From: Oryzias latipes
Taxonomy: Eukaryota > Chordata > Actinopteri > Beloniformes > Adrianichthyidae
DNA: 64,000 nucleotides
Assembly: GCF_002234675.1 (NCBI RefSeq)
Contig: NC_019859.2
Span: 15,735,002-15,799,001, forward strand
Reading direction: 5' to 3'
The notes beneath the pieces are model-generated. The model saw only the letters and a program-made list of their open reading frames with translations, searched no databases and was not told the origin of the DNA. Positions 33,453 through 45,800 of this stretch are shown piece by piece (position 1 is the first letter of the stretch; every line of letters starts with the position of its first letter). Made by a program: the position numbers and the translations under genes.

Positions 33453-33657
33453 CCCTTGTGCTATCTTAGATGACCCCACCCTTACAATGACGTGTTCTCC
33501 CTACCATGACAAAGGTGGATAAAGATGGAAAGATTTCATGTAATCCATGGACATCAGTGAGGTTCACAAATCATTGAAGAAAAAAGGTTCAGAGCACTGT
33601 CTAGTGGGTCTAGATGACCCAACTCCCAATGTCAAAGTGCATAGGATAGCACAAGGG
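33453..33657. mobile_element. TTAA-type MITE, copy 2 (complete)
   Basis: 205 bases with terminal inverted repeats CCCTTGTGCTATC at the left and the inverse GATAGCACAAGGG at the right, exactly flanked by TTAA on both sides (33449-33452, 33658-33661). This is the hallmark of piggyBac-type insertion. An internal AGATGACCC word near each end is also inverted. Near-identical to copy 1 at 16887-17078. Confidence 0.85.
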
Positions 33658-33661
33658 TTAA

Positions 33662-36600
33662 ATCTACTTTACCCCTTAAACTTTTTTCTAACCATAATGT
33701 CGGTATCCCTCTAAACAAGTGTTTAGAAATGTTGCATTGATTTGGGACCTTGACCAGATTCCATTCTGAGACTCATTGGAGATTGTGCTTTAAAAGATAA
33801 TCAACTCAGCAACTGGTCAAGGGTACTTTTATGGGGTTAAATTTTGACTTTATTTGGTAACTATCTTTTTTTCTTCCCTTTCTTAATGTCAGTTTTTCAG
33901 GAGGGATGTTTCTTAAAGGTAACCATTGAGTTTGGTTAGTTTTTTTTATTTGAATTCTTTTTTCCGTTAATATAAAAATTAAAAACTTTCAGACTGGTTA
34001 ATTTTGGCCACCGTTTTTCAGGTTTGTTCGGTTTTGACATTATCAGATCCATTTGCCATGGCGACCGTGTCCCACTGACCTGCGTGACCCTCTCATTGCT
34101 GCCTCCATGTGTATTTGTGAACTGTCTGCAGCTTACTGTCAGTTAGCTGTTACAGCTGCTTGACAAAATTAAAAGTGTACATGGGTTTTACCTTTACTTC
34201 TCCGTTTAGGTCCAGAAGTGAAGTAATTTTGTTTTAGATGTCATTTTACCCTTATATAGTTTATAATTTTTGTAATTAAATGCAAAAAAAGAAAAATCAA
34301 ATTGGTTCAAGATGAATAACTTCGCATTCATGTTTAACCCTTTAACACCAGAGCTTTAGCTCCAGCCCTGATATTTTTAAAACTACTGTAAGTCTTCGAC
34401 CTCTGAAGAGAAGAAAAGCAGCTTTGCACCATATGCAGCACCTTAATTTGTTCCATATCGGTGCTAAAACTTTTCAAACTTATATTAGAAGGCATTTTTC
34501 TCGTGTAAAAGTCAGCAGATTCATGTTGAACGAGTAAACAGTCGAGGCATCATGGTATGTCAATGACCATGTGTTATTTAGGTGTTTGTAGTGACATTTC
34601 TGGTGTTACTGCATGTTTCCCTCTAAACTCATTAGTCACTGGACAGGACAAAAGCCTACAAACTAGTTACCTTTTGATTTCTTCAGGAAAGAGTGAGGTG
34701 GAGGGAAACCTACCAGTCAAAGCCAACACAGGCTGCCCTACAAATGAGGAGCACACTTTGTTGGGGTGCATTGGCAAGTCTGCTTTGCTTGGAGCAGGCA
34801 ATTCAACACATAAGAAACCGCTATTCTAACTTAGTCCACTTATAGTCCTTTTTATTTCATATCCTCAGCTATAGGCCACCCTGCACACATTTTTGGAAAT
34901 TTCCATCACAATTTAACACATAAAAAAAGCAATAAGCACCTACATGTGCCAACATTTGTCTGACTTTAGGGCCACATTTTTCTGTGCACGTTAAAAGTCT
35001 GCGTGCTGTCCTGACCCGTGCAGCAGTCCAGAGTGCCTCCTCCTTCCCTCTGTGTCTTCCCCTCCCCCATTCAGTGTAAAAACAAATCTCTTTTTCTGCC
35101 CTGAGCCTTAAAGTATTGAGTCAACAAATGTCACTGAAGCTAAGCAGGGGCTTCTGGGAATACGGCGGGGGTCTCCTGTTAAGCCTAGAAAAAAGCAGAT
35201 TATTTTCAGAAAACACACACCTGCTAGTAAGTAAAGGGTGGGGGGTGAATAGCAAAATTATAGTGTAAAAGGAGCCTGTAAGCACACATTCCAGTTCTGC
35301 ATATGACCTTTAGCTTCAAAGATGTAAAAAGAACTACATAAATGGCAAAACCAAAAAACTACAACCCTGCAGGTTTCAAATACAGACCAACAAAAATATC
35401 ACTTTCATTTATTTAAAAAGCACCAACTTTGGTTTTTTAATCGTCTCCTTCTGTGTCACACACCTCTTTTTCTCGCTGAAGCCCACGTGGCCGGTGTCAA
35501 CAGGAGGTGGGTCTTGGCTGAAGACTGAAGCAAAGTACACTCCCTGCACACTTGCTGGATTGCCTCACACATCACTAAAAAAAAAGAAGGGGGCCAGCCA
35601 AGAAATGTCAAACTGTGATACAGCCGGCGAGCTGCAAAGCGGCTGTGTGTGACTGTTGAAGTAAAAAAAATGTTTTTGTTTTTTTTAACAGGCACTATTA
35701 TATCAAAGAGGAAGTTCTGCAACCTCTGACAGAAAGAAAAAAAAAGTCAAAATAGGGTAAGAGAAAAGGGAGGGAAAAACCCTGAGTCACTCGGCTTCCT
35801 GTCTGAGAAAAGGAAGGGGGTGGAGGCAACTTCTGCTCTGCCATCGTCAGACGGTTAGGACCGGTGCAATATTCAACAAAAAAGTGCATTGAGGGTGGAG
35901 TCCTGTCTTGTTCATGGAATCCACTCCAGTGCTTGAGGGCAGCCATCATAGTGTGCACTATTGTGTACGGCTGAGAGAAGAAGAAAAAAAGAGGGAGCTA
36001 AGGGGGGAGAAAAACTGTGGCTTTGTGTGGGAAGGACTCAGAGGCAAAGTGGGTTTGTGAATATTTGAGTTTCTCACAGAGACAAGCTCTCCCCGCAGAG
36101 TTGCTTACTGATTTGGTCAGCTTCGTGTGCAACTGCTGCCTCACACATGACTCTCAGACAGGCGAAACAGCGACACTCTGGCTTCTCCTGATGATGAGAG
36201 CCAACGTCAGACTGGTTTCCATGAATATTGATGTGGAGGATAGACTGTTTCATAGAACAGAAGGAGGCAAGATGGCTGCCCTTTAGGATTTGTTAAAGAG
36301 ATCGAGACGGTTTGTTGGAATTTCTACAAAGTGGAGGGACGTAAAAAGAAGGTGAGACTTTGTTCAGTGTGTTAATCTTCTGCTTCCCCTTTCCCCTTTT
36401 AACCTTGAGTCTATTTTTGGTGTGTTTTTAGATCAGGTGAGCCACAGTATATGTCCCCCACCGTAAAAGAAAGAGGCAACATAATAAGGAGGGGATATTA
36501 GATAAACCTACTCCAACATGGCTGACGATTTTCGTTTTGTTTTTGCCGACTGGAACTGAAAGACAGGGCATTTCTGCTCAAGTGTGTCCTGTGTTCACTT

Positions 36601-39459
36601 TAACATTTTTGTTGCCTTTGAATGCATCCCTTCTTTTCTGAGTCACTTAGCACTGCTAATTCAGGAGTTTTTCAGGGGCTATAATGAAATGCCTGTTCTT
36701 ATAATGCTTTCATTCGGTATTTGAACTTTGCTTTGTCAGGCTATGTTTTTAACATTTGAATAGAATGAGTGAAATTGTGTAGTTTTTATTTTTTTTGATT
36801 TTGTTCTACTATTTTTACACATTTTAACAGATTTTGAAATCTATGGTAAGTAAAAAACCTTTTTTTATTTCAACTTAAAATTCCTTTTACATCTTTTAGG
36901 GTTGTGTCACCTACTAAAACATTATATTTTCAAAACCCAATCTTGTGTGTGTTTGTATTAAAGCAGCAGGACATGTCTAGCTCTAAGTGAACAGTGACTG
37001 CACATTAATAAGGTAGAAAAGGCTTCTGGCTTGGTGTATCTCTGAATCAGCTACAGTTGCTCTCACTGCTGAGTGACACAAAGGCAAATCCTAATGACAA
37101 ACAAAAAAGAGAGAACTATGGCAGCATAGCGTTTGGATGACAGACAAGGTCAGAATCCACTAAAGAAAATGAAACTCAATCCTACAGCACCATTAACTAA
37201 GAGAAACAAGAAAGTTCATTTTGGAGCAGGTTTTTTTTATTATTCTTTCTGTTTTTATGACATCCTGACTAAACATAAGAAATCTTATTTTTTTGTAAAA
37301 AGCAACTTAAAGTAGCAAAGAATATTTTTACAATTAAGGTGTTTCTAAAACAGGAACTACAGTGCTTTAGAGAAATGAAGCTTATGGCAAGGCAAACTAG
37401 CAGAACAAGACTTTTAAATACATGAACCTCAAAGTTCATTTTTAAAAGTTCAATGTAAGTATAAAAATATCATATTAAATCTACAATACTTCTTGACAGT
37501 AGTATCAAGCAAACAATTTGAATTCACAAAAGGAACTCATGTCCTGTCTTAATTAGTGCATTTTAAACTGTTAAGACTCTGTTTTCCTGGATTCAGTATT
37601 CTAAGATCAGCACGTGTAAGATATGGTGTATTCTACTAGCAAATAAATATTGACATCACCACAGTATGGCCTCAAGTTATCAAATAAAACAAATGGATGT
37701 CTAGAAGGTGAAGAACAATGACTGAGCTTTGATTGAGAACAGCAGCAGCGACAGGGGAAGCGTTTACCAGCAACAACACAGTCCTCCAGTTATACGTATT
37801 CAAAAGAGAATTTGAGAAGCAGCAGCTGAATGAAGAAGGAGGGGAAAAAAACAGAAAAACAGCAAAGCTTAAAAAGTCAGCTGCTTGTAACGTGACTAAA
37901 AACCAACTTACATGATTTTATGTGAGCAGAAGATGAATTCTTTTCTATGTTAGGGATCTCTTATTCTATCCAGTACATAGCATTTGTCTTCGTTGTGGTT
38001 ACAACTGCAAGGCTCTCACACTTCTCATGCTTTAAGCATATAAGAATACTCTATTTTAGTAGCTATGCATGGCCAACTTTTAAACTCAGCTTGTGGTTAA
38101 ACTCTCTGCAGGCGAGGACATAGCTTTGTTGTGTTATGCCAAAAATGGTCATTGACTGTGCAGCATCAACACAGGGGCTTAATCTAGGGGTTATCTGTAG
38201 TATTCAAGTGTGTTGTGACGGCATGCTGCATCATGTGACACATCCAACACCATGCTAAGATATTGTCATGTGAACAGATATATATAAGACGTTGCTTTCT
38301 TAGTAAAGCCATGGAACCCTTTTGAGTTTAATTTACCCTTACAAGGTTTTAAAGTAAAATATGAATGCACAATCTCAGAATAAAGATTTTTAAGGGATTT
38401 ATGCATGGTTGCTGCTACACCAGTAGCTGAAAAGGCATCACAGCATAAGCTAGGCTACAGGGGGCTGAGTGGGGGGAAGGGCCATATGGATCAATCACAT
38501 GCACATAGCTTCTCTCTTCTATCCACACCTACAGATAAAACTGCGTGCTTGGATTGCTCCTTCGTCATGGCCGTAAGCTTCCCTTGAGTCACTCTGGGGG
38601 CAAAGACAATATCACCTCTGGGGAGAATGTCCAGTTGCCATAGCGTTCTGCAACAATGCTGTCTCCTTACAAAGCCTAAGCACTTACCCAAGCTTTCACC
38701 TCTGACCCAGCTCAGGCCAGCCCCACATATCATTTTTTGACCCAGAGGTTGCTGCAAAAATGTGACTGAAACATGCCAGGAAATAGGTTAGACATGTTTT
38801 GTTTTCTGGCAGGACAGAGCTCAAGTGCTTTTGTAGGACAAATCTACAAGGTACTGAGAATTGCATTGATTTCTGCAGTATTGATTTTACCACTGAGTGA
38901 AGCTCTATGGAGCTCTGTTGGACAGCAGCAAGCTACAATCCAGTCACTGCAGTGGAATCACAAAGCTATTATATTGACTGCACACATGCAGATTCCTACA
39001 GACAGTCTGCTGAGTGAACTAATGTTTAAGCTGCAGAGTTTTTGATAAATAACTCCAGCTACATGCCTCCATTTGTTTTCATTTTGCATTACAATAGGAC
39101 TCATTTTAGACTTCAGTCCAATTCATCCAATTAAATGTATTATAGGAGTTTCTTTTGCAATGATGCATTCTTTCTCCATCTCCAAACAATCCGCAAAATA
39201 TTACTAGGTAATATTAATCACCGGATTCACTAGATTATGTGCAAAAGAAAAGTAACAAAATGTATTAAAACCTTGAAATTACACGAATAATACCCGGTCT
39301 TCTGCCCCACCGAGACTCAGCCCTTTAAAAAGTTGTAACTCTTCGATGGAACAAGTTTGTTTAACAGATGATACTTTAAACCTGTGAGCATGATTATATG
39401 AGGTAGTATATGAGTTATCTAAACAACAAGAGTCTCCATGAGCTTTGCACCTTTATTTC
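33662..39459. other. Intergenic; possible small MITE and a promoter-like spot
   Basis: No coding gene recognised. TAACACCAGA at 34343-34352 and its exact inverse TCTGGTGTTA at 34600-34609 may be the ends of an approximately 270-bp MITE. At 36269-36280 AAGATGGCTGCC matches the YY1 motif often found at TATA-less start sites, and 71 bases further a good splice donor (AAG|GTGAGA, exon end at 36351) follows on the plus strand. This could be a 5' non-coding exon of tet2, but nothing else supports it. Confidence 0.3.
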
Positions 39460-39845
39460 CAGTCTTGACCTGCAGCCTTCTTTTTCGGTGAGGCTATGGG
39501 TTGTTCGCCTAACGTAGTCGTAGACACGGAGTGAGAGTGACAAGGCGCTGTTCGAGTGGCACAGCACTGATGGGAGCGTTTCTGGCCCTGTGAGCATGTA
39601 TCCATGTCAGGGTTTACCTCGGGGGTGAGACGGTGAGGGCAGCAGCTCAAAAGCCTCCTCCACGTGAGTCCACGCACATGGCCGTTCTGTTTACAAACAC
39701 CATCCAGGAATTCCGCGTAGGGACAGAGACAAGTGGGATGTTACGTAACTGTCCCCGAGCGAATGGTATCTCTTCCTACCTTAGCGCTGCTGCTTCGTGT
39801 CGACGGACGTTTCGTATTGCTTCTTACTCTGTCTCTAAGTAGCAA
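39460..39845. promoter_or_regulatory. CpG island, candidate tet2 or antisense-transcript promoter
   Basis: Roughly 25 CpG sites fall in under 400 bases, in strong contrast to the CpG-poor flanks. It is dense at 39690-39820 (TTCCGCGTAGG, CCCGAGCGAATGG, GTGTCGACGGACGTTTCG). It lies 9.4 kb upstream of the tet2 coding exon and is the only such island between the cxxc4 promoter and tet2 that is not inside a transposon. A plus-strand donor-like GTGAGT follows 39664, and minus-strand donors GTAGGA and GTAAAC lie near 39780 and 39618, so transcription in either direction is conceivable. On the minus strand AATAAAGGTGCAAAG near 39450 could be a polyadenylation signal, so an unrecognised retrocopy is the alternative. 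Confidence 0.4.
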
Positions 39846-42800
39846 ACCATAATTGCAATGTTTCTTTGACTTTTTACACACAACCAGAACCATGAATTGC
39901 CAAAAGGAGACCACAGTAAAGACGTGACATTTTTGTGAAATTTTAAAAGTAAAAACCTTTTTACAGAGGTGTGAAAATTGAGAAAGGGAGAGCACACAGC
40001 TTAATAACAGCCACTACCATTTCTTGTATTTCAGAAGACAGTGCAAAGCATAATGGGATAACAAATGTGTAACATAAATAGACTACCATCTCCAATTCTA
40101 AACTTCCATTAGACATGAAAGCAAGTAAGGATCAGTCAGTTTCAGTTAAATCCCATCTATCAAACACAGTTTAATTTTAATTTTTCGCCCTGGGTTTATT
40201 TTAGGTCTAATTTTTTAATTTTGCTTCTATTTACCAAACACAGTTCCAGCTGAAACAAGTAGTTAACATTTGCCTTATCAATATTTCTATATCTTCTGTC
40301 CCCCAATATGGTGGTGAAAAATATGTTACAAACTTAAATGTAAAGACCAAAACCATCTAAGGTTTGTTTTTATGAAATGCCAAATGTTAACAGCTTATTT
40401 GCATGTGGAAGATCACCAAACTTGGTTTTCATTAAATTACATATTTATGTAAAACATTTCATAGTTAAACTTTACCTATGGCAGTAGGTAACAATAATCA
40501 AGTGGAAGAGATTGTCAGCTGTATTCAGGCTATGTCCAAGATAAAGAAGCATGTTGCACCATCTTCTGTGCCAAAGAATCTGTAATTGTGCAAAAAAACA
40601 TTTTTTTACTGTCTCAAAACAAGGATTACAATGTGTTTGCTGTGTCATAGTTCAAAATGTTGTCCACACTAATGTCCTCTCAGAATTTCCTGGCAGCCTT
40701 TTGGTGCCATGTTACTTCCTTTCTGTGAGAATCTTCTTCAGTTTTCTGCCTTTTGTTTCTTGTGTGGATGTGGATCATGCAAACAGACAGAGGATGTTTG
40801 AGCATTCGGAAGAGGTAAACTTAAGAAAAAACTTGAAGTTGGAAAAAAATGCAGCTATTTGTGTTTCTTCACATTGTGCTTCTTTTAGTTCACAGCAGTT
40901 TTCACAGTTTTACTGGGCACATCTGAAATCTCCCATATGACCTTTAGGTTTAAAGTTTTACTAATATTGCAGGTTTTTTGGACTGCTGCTAGCATAAATG
41001 CACAAAGCACATGTTCTCAACACACCAATGCAGCTTATTCTGTTGTCAGCCTCTCTGGGGTAATGTTTAGACCAGATGGGATTTGAAGCACTCAGAAGAT
41101 GGTCACCATGGCTACTGTGCACTCAGAAAGAAATTAACTTTGCTGTGTGCAAAGTTCATCATGTTAGTCAGATATATTGACTGGTGCACGGACAAAGGGT
41201 TGTGGGGGAGACATATTTGGAAGGGAACACATGGTGCTGCTGTGAGGGGTTGGGGGCAGGTCAGGAGGTTTGTGCTCTTCGCTCATTTCTTCAGTCTCCA
41301 TGTGATGCAGTTTGAAGGCACAAAAAAAGGTTTAGACTCCCTGCATGAGCAGTGCTCAGGGAGCTTCCAGGCAAGGCAGGGTAGGCATTAGCTTGAGCAG
41401 ACTGAACAGCAAAAGAATCCAAGACTAACAGGTTTAAGTAAGAGGTGAGCTAATGTTCAACTGCTGTTTATTATCTGGACTGACCTGTTCTAGGAAAAAC
41501 AAATCTTTAGGTGACTTGAATTTTAAAGATTCTTACAAATACTGTGCCTCACATGAGTATTTGTACATAAATAAATGCAAGTCTGGTGGTTTACAGACTT
41601 TATCTGTGGTACTTTAGTGCCTTATCTTTTGTCTGTCTTATCACGCCAAATAATCAAACAAAAGTTGAAAAAAAGAAGTTACTGTTAAAGCCTTAGTTTT
41701 CTAAAAGCTTGGTTGGAACACTCCTATAGTGGTTTAATAGAGAAAATGGTTTCATAAGATGAAAGTCACGTTTACCAGCATTGTACTTTGTGTTTGCTCA
41801 TGACTTTCCCAGATACCGGTGAAACGAGTTGTATCAAAAACATAAAGAGGTGGGGTTTGTCCCCGTCAACATAAAAAAATGAATTACCAATGCCTACAGT
41901 GCCTGCAAAAAACTGAAACTGTGTCATCTTTAAACTCAATGATATGGGGGAACATGTTTCCTGAGTCATTAACTACAAGACCTTCAACCCATTCTGTTAG
42001 TCACTTCCACTTCTTTTTTTTTTTTTTTTAAAGCAGAACAAACTATTCTAAACAAACCACAAATAAATTCTCTGTTATTTAAAGAGTGATTTGTGTTTTC
42101 TCAAGTGAAGTTTGTCTTTTAAAATGCTTTGTGAACTCCTCAGGAGTCCATTGTATCTTGTGTGACACCATCAGAGATAAGATCATGTTAAAGAAGGACT
42201 CTCCTATATTTCTCAAGAGTTTCTGCTTCATTTTTGTGAAAATTTATTTTTAATGCCAATGTTGATATGTTACAAATTTTAGGCCTAGGAATTAATTTAT
42301 TACAGTGTTATATTAAACAAAACAAATTTAAGAGGTAATTATCCTTTCCTGCTCCAAGAAAAAGCCTTTGGTAGCCAACAATCATTCTAACTGTGCATAC
42401 AGTTTGGTCTGGCCCTATTGTGCTTCCATGTACATTTTTCACCTTATGTGATTGATTATAAACTCCTCTGAGCTAACCATTACTGTCAAGACTGTTGTTA
42501 CAGAGATTTGTTATGATAGCATATTTTTTTGTTTGTTTTAAAAAAAAATAAGGATTCTGAAAGGATTGTTTTTAAGTTCAAGCATTAATCTTAACGCTCA
42601 CCTATTAAATCTTTCTAATACGTTTAAAGAAACAGTGAAGTTTGGGTTTATTTTATCTAAAAATATAAAAGATATAGTGAGAAAAGGCAATGAGACAAAA
42701 ATCAGAGCAGGCAAACAGACGGCAATGGAAACCATCCCTGCCACATCTGTATTGCATTAGACATAAAGAACAATGTCGATTGAACAAATCCTTTCATCAC

Positions 42801-45800
42801 ACGGAGGGGGAGGTGGCTCTCAGGGGAAAAAAATGACATACAACATTTGGGGTCCTCTTTTGTCTTTGCTACAATCTGTTGCTGATGTATTTAAATTAAG
42901 GGTGGGCAAAATCTTTTTTTTTTTCCTATGCTAAATCAAGTGAAATGCTGCCTCACAGTGAGAATAAGGCAATGAGCAAAGACATTTGGATTGCACTTAA
43001 TTGAAAAGGCAAAAGTGATCATTTTCATTGCAGAGTTGTCCTTTCAGGTTGACTTTGAAAGAACATGTAGAGGAGGCTCTTGGGTTTGTTCCTCTAAAGT
43101 GCAACTGTCATCATGTCACAATAAAGTGTTTAAACCACAGAAAACATCAGCAGATAAGTGGGCGAAAACCAGACACAAGGTTGTGCAATTCAAAGTTACT
43201 TAGACTCAGTTGCAATAACATCAGTTGGAATTCATTTTAGCAATAAAAAGGGGTTTTGAAAACAGAACTTTAAGGCTTATTTTTTTCAGTTCATTTCAGG
43301 TAATTCTCTAAAACGCTAATAGGGTTCAGTATCAAATATGATCAAATATCATTCACACATTTGTTTGTTGGCTAAGAAACTCAAAGTTTTGACATTCATA
43401 TGTACTTGTCTGTTCTAATTTAGTTTGTAAGTTCGTAAAACTTCTCCATCAACACTGTTGATTACATTTATTTTTAATGTCTTTCCAGCTCCGTCCAAAA
43501 AGTTCCTATGAATAACAGACAAATGCTTCAATAATAGTCTAAAAAAGGGGGAAAATCTGTTTTGTATGAATATCAGACTTCAGAGACACTCCAGGGTTTA
43601 TTAAAAGCAATGTCATATGTTTCATCTTATGGGGGGAAAAAAAGAATGCACAGCCGACCTTCACCAAGTTGCCTGCACATACCATGTGACGTAAATCACA
43701 AGCGTGTGTGTGGTGCCTCATGAGAAGACGTTGAAGATGAATGAGCATCTGTGCCTGTTAAACATTTGACCATCACTAATGACATGTGTTAAAAGGACAT
43801 TGCCTCATATTGTGCTTACAACGTTGGTGCTCGCTGACCTACCACTTGTTTCAGTGCAGCCCCATTTCTGCTCTCCAAACACTGGAGCCAACTGTTCACA
43901 TGCACCGCAAGTTTCATATTTCAAAATGTTTCTTTACACAAGTCTTTTGAGGGGGCAGCCTTTACCCTCTCAGAAGATCAACAGACTGCTGCAACATTAC
44001 ATTTAAAAAGACCTTTGTAAAAAAAAAAAAAAAAAAAAGGCTTTTCGGATAATGAAATTTCAGACTTGGTCGGGGATTTGCAAAGTGTTTGTTAGTGTTT
44101 GCTGTTATATTGGTGTACAGTTGTGAAGAAGCAATAAGAGGTCGTTAGGTTTGTAAAGCAGCAGGTTTGGCTCTATTTTTACGAAGGGGATTTAAAACAC
44201 TGTAATGCAAGTCCTCTGACCTAATTACGTGAGTAAAGGGCTGCTAGGGATGAGGTTTCACTGGCAGCCCAGCCTGCCAGCCCCTCGAACTGTGTAAATC
44301 CAGTCTGTCTTTATGGAGCAACATGTTACCATTTGGACAATTTTGCTTTTTTTAGCATGATTGTTGCAACTGTGCAAAAAAGAGGCTAAAGCATGTGGAT
44401 AATTGAAATGTACTGATCCTAATAAAGTGGATGTAAACCATTAACTGGAACTGTTAAGTATCAAATAAAATGCTAAAAAAAAGTAACAGCGACAGTAAAC
44501 ATTTAGTTAATAGATATAACAGTATTAATAGGCTCAAACAATAACTATGAATGAGTTAAAGGCACATGTCAGTTTCACAATTACCTAACACTTTGAATAT
44601 TTATAGGCTTTTGACTGGTTGCATGCTCAACTTTCTTATCTCTTAAAGAGGAAACATAAAGGGGCTATTTCAGAGAAGAAAAGGAAATATACACTTGAAA
44701 TTCTAGCCAGTTTTTTGGGCTATTCAGCAAAATTCTGCTATGGTTGTGCGGCTTGGCAGTTGCGGGTTTGATTTAAACGTCTGCTTAACAAACCGGTCAG
44801 GTTTTTTTAACTTTAAAAAAAAAAAACTCATGGTAGCAAGGCATATAAACAAAGGTGGCTTCTTAGCCTAAATGCGCTGAAAGCCAAGTCTTATGGCAGC
44901 TGCTGTAGTGGTGAATGTAACACAGGGCTGCCAAGTCATGCCAAGTAGTCTACATCTGCCATGGCACTTCTCATATTTCACAAGCTCTCTAAAGTAAAGG
45001 AAATCCTACTTCTACAAAGGGCCCACATCCCTACCTTAGTGTTGTAATAAAAAGGAAAAAGGCTGTTCCAGTTTTTGAAAATGCGAATTTGATTATAGAA
45101 ACATTTGAACACCGAACAACTGTCTAAGTCAGGTGATATTTTCAGTTAAACCTGTGTAACTTTTGTGAGTCTGTTCCAACTTTGTTCATCGTTGTGCACT
45201 CCAAATATTTGAAACATAAGAGGAACATTGCAGATACATTTTTTTTTTGGTTTGAACATACATAACAGTAGAATAGGGCCATGGCTCAGTGTGAGAAAGA
45301 CAGACAATTTCAGATAATAAAACATTTGTGCAAAAATAATCTCCTCATTCTTATCTGCTGTTTTATGATGGAAAAATACACTACTTAATAATCCACTTTT
45401 ATCCACTAATCTTTTTATGTAGGTCACAATTGTGGAGGCTGAACAGAATAAAACACCCCCTTTACATATTTCTACACAGTTAATTGCAATGACATAGAGA
45501 TTTAATTCCTCCTAACAACAATCCTAAATGTAAATTTCTTGAATTTTAGTTATTTTGAGAGCTAAAAAAGTTTGGCAGCTCTGCATAACTTTTCATTTAT
45601 TTTCACTTTCAAAGAGATAGGCAGACCAAAGCTGCAGTTTGTTGGGGTCGAGCCTTGTACAATAGAAGTGCTATTGAAATGTGAAATGTGCATCACTTTG
45701 TCTTTCTAATGATGAGTGTGAATAGGCAGAGTGATAACAAGTCACTTATACTGTGAAACCTTCGTAACTTTAGTTGCAAAGATGTGTTTAAGGTACTTTA

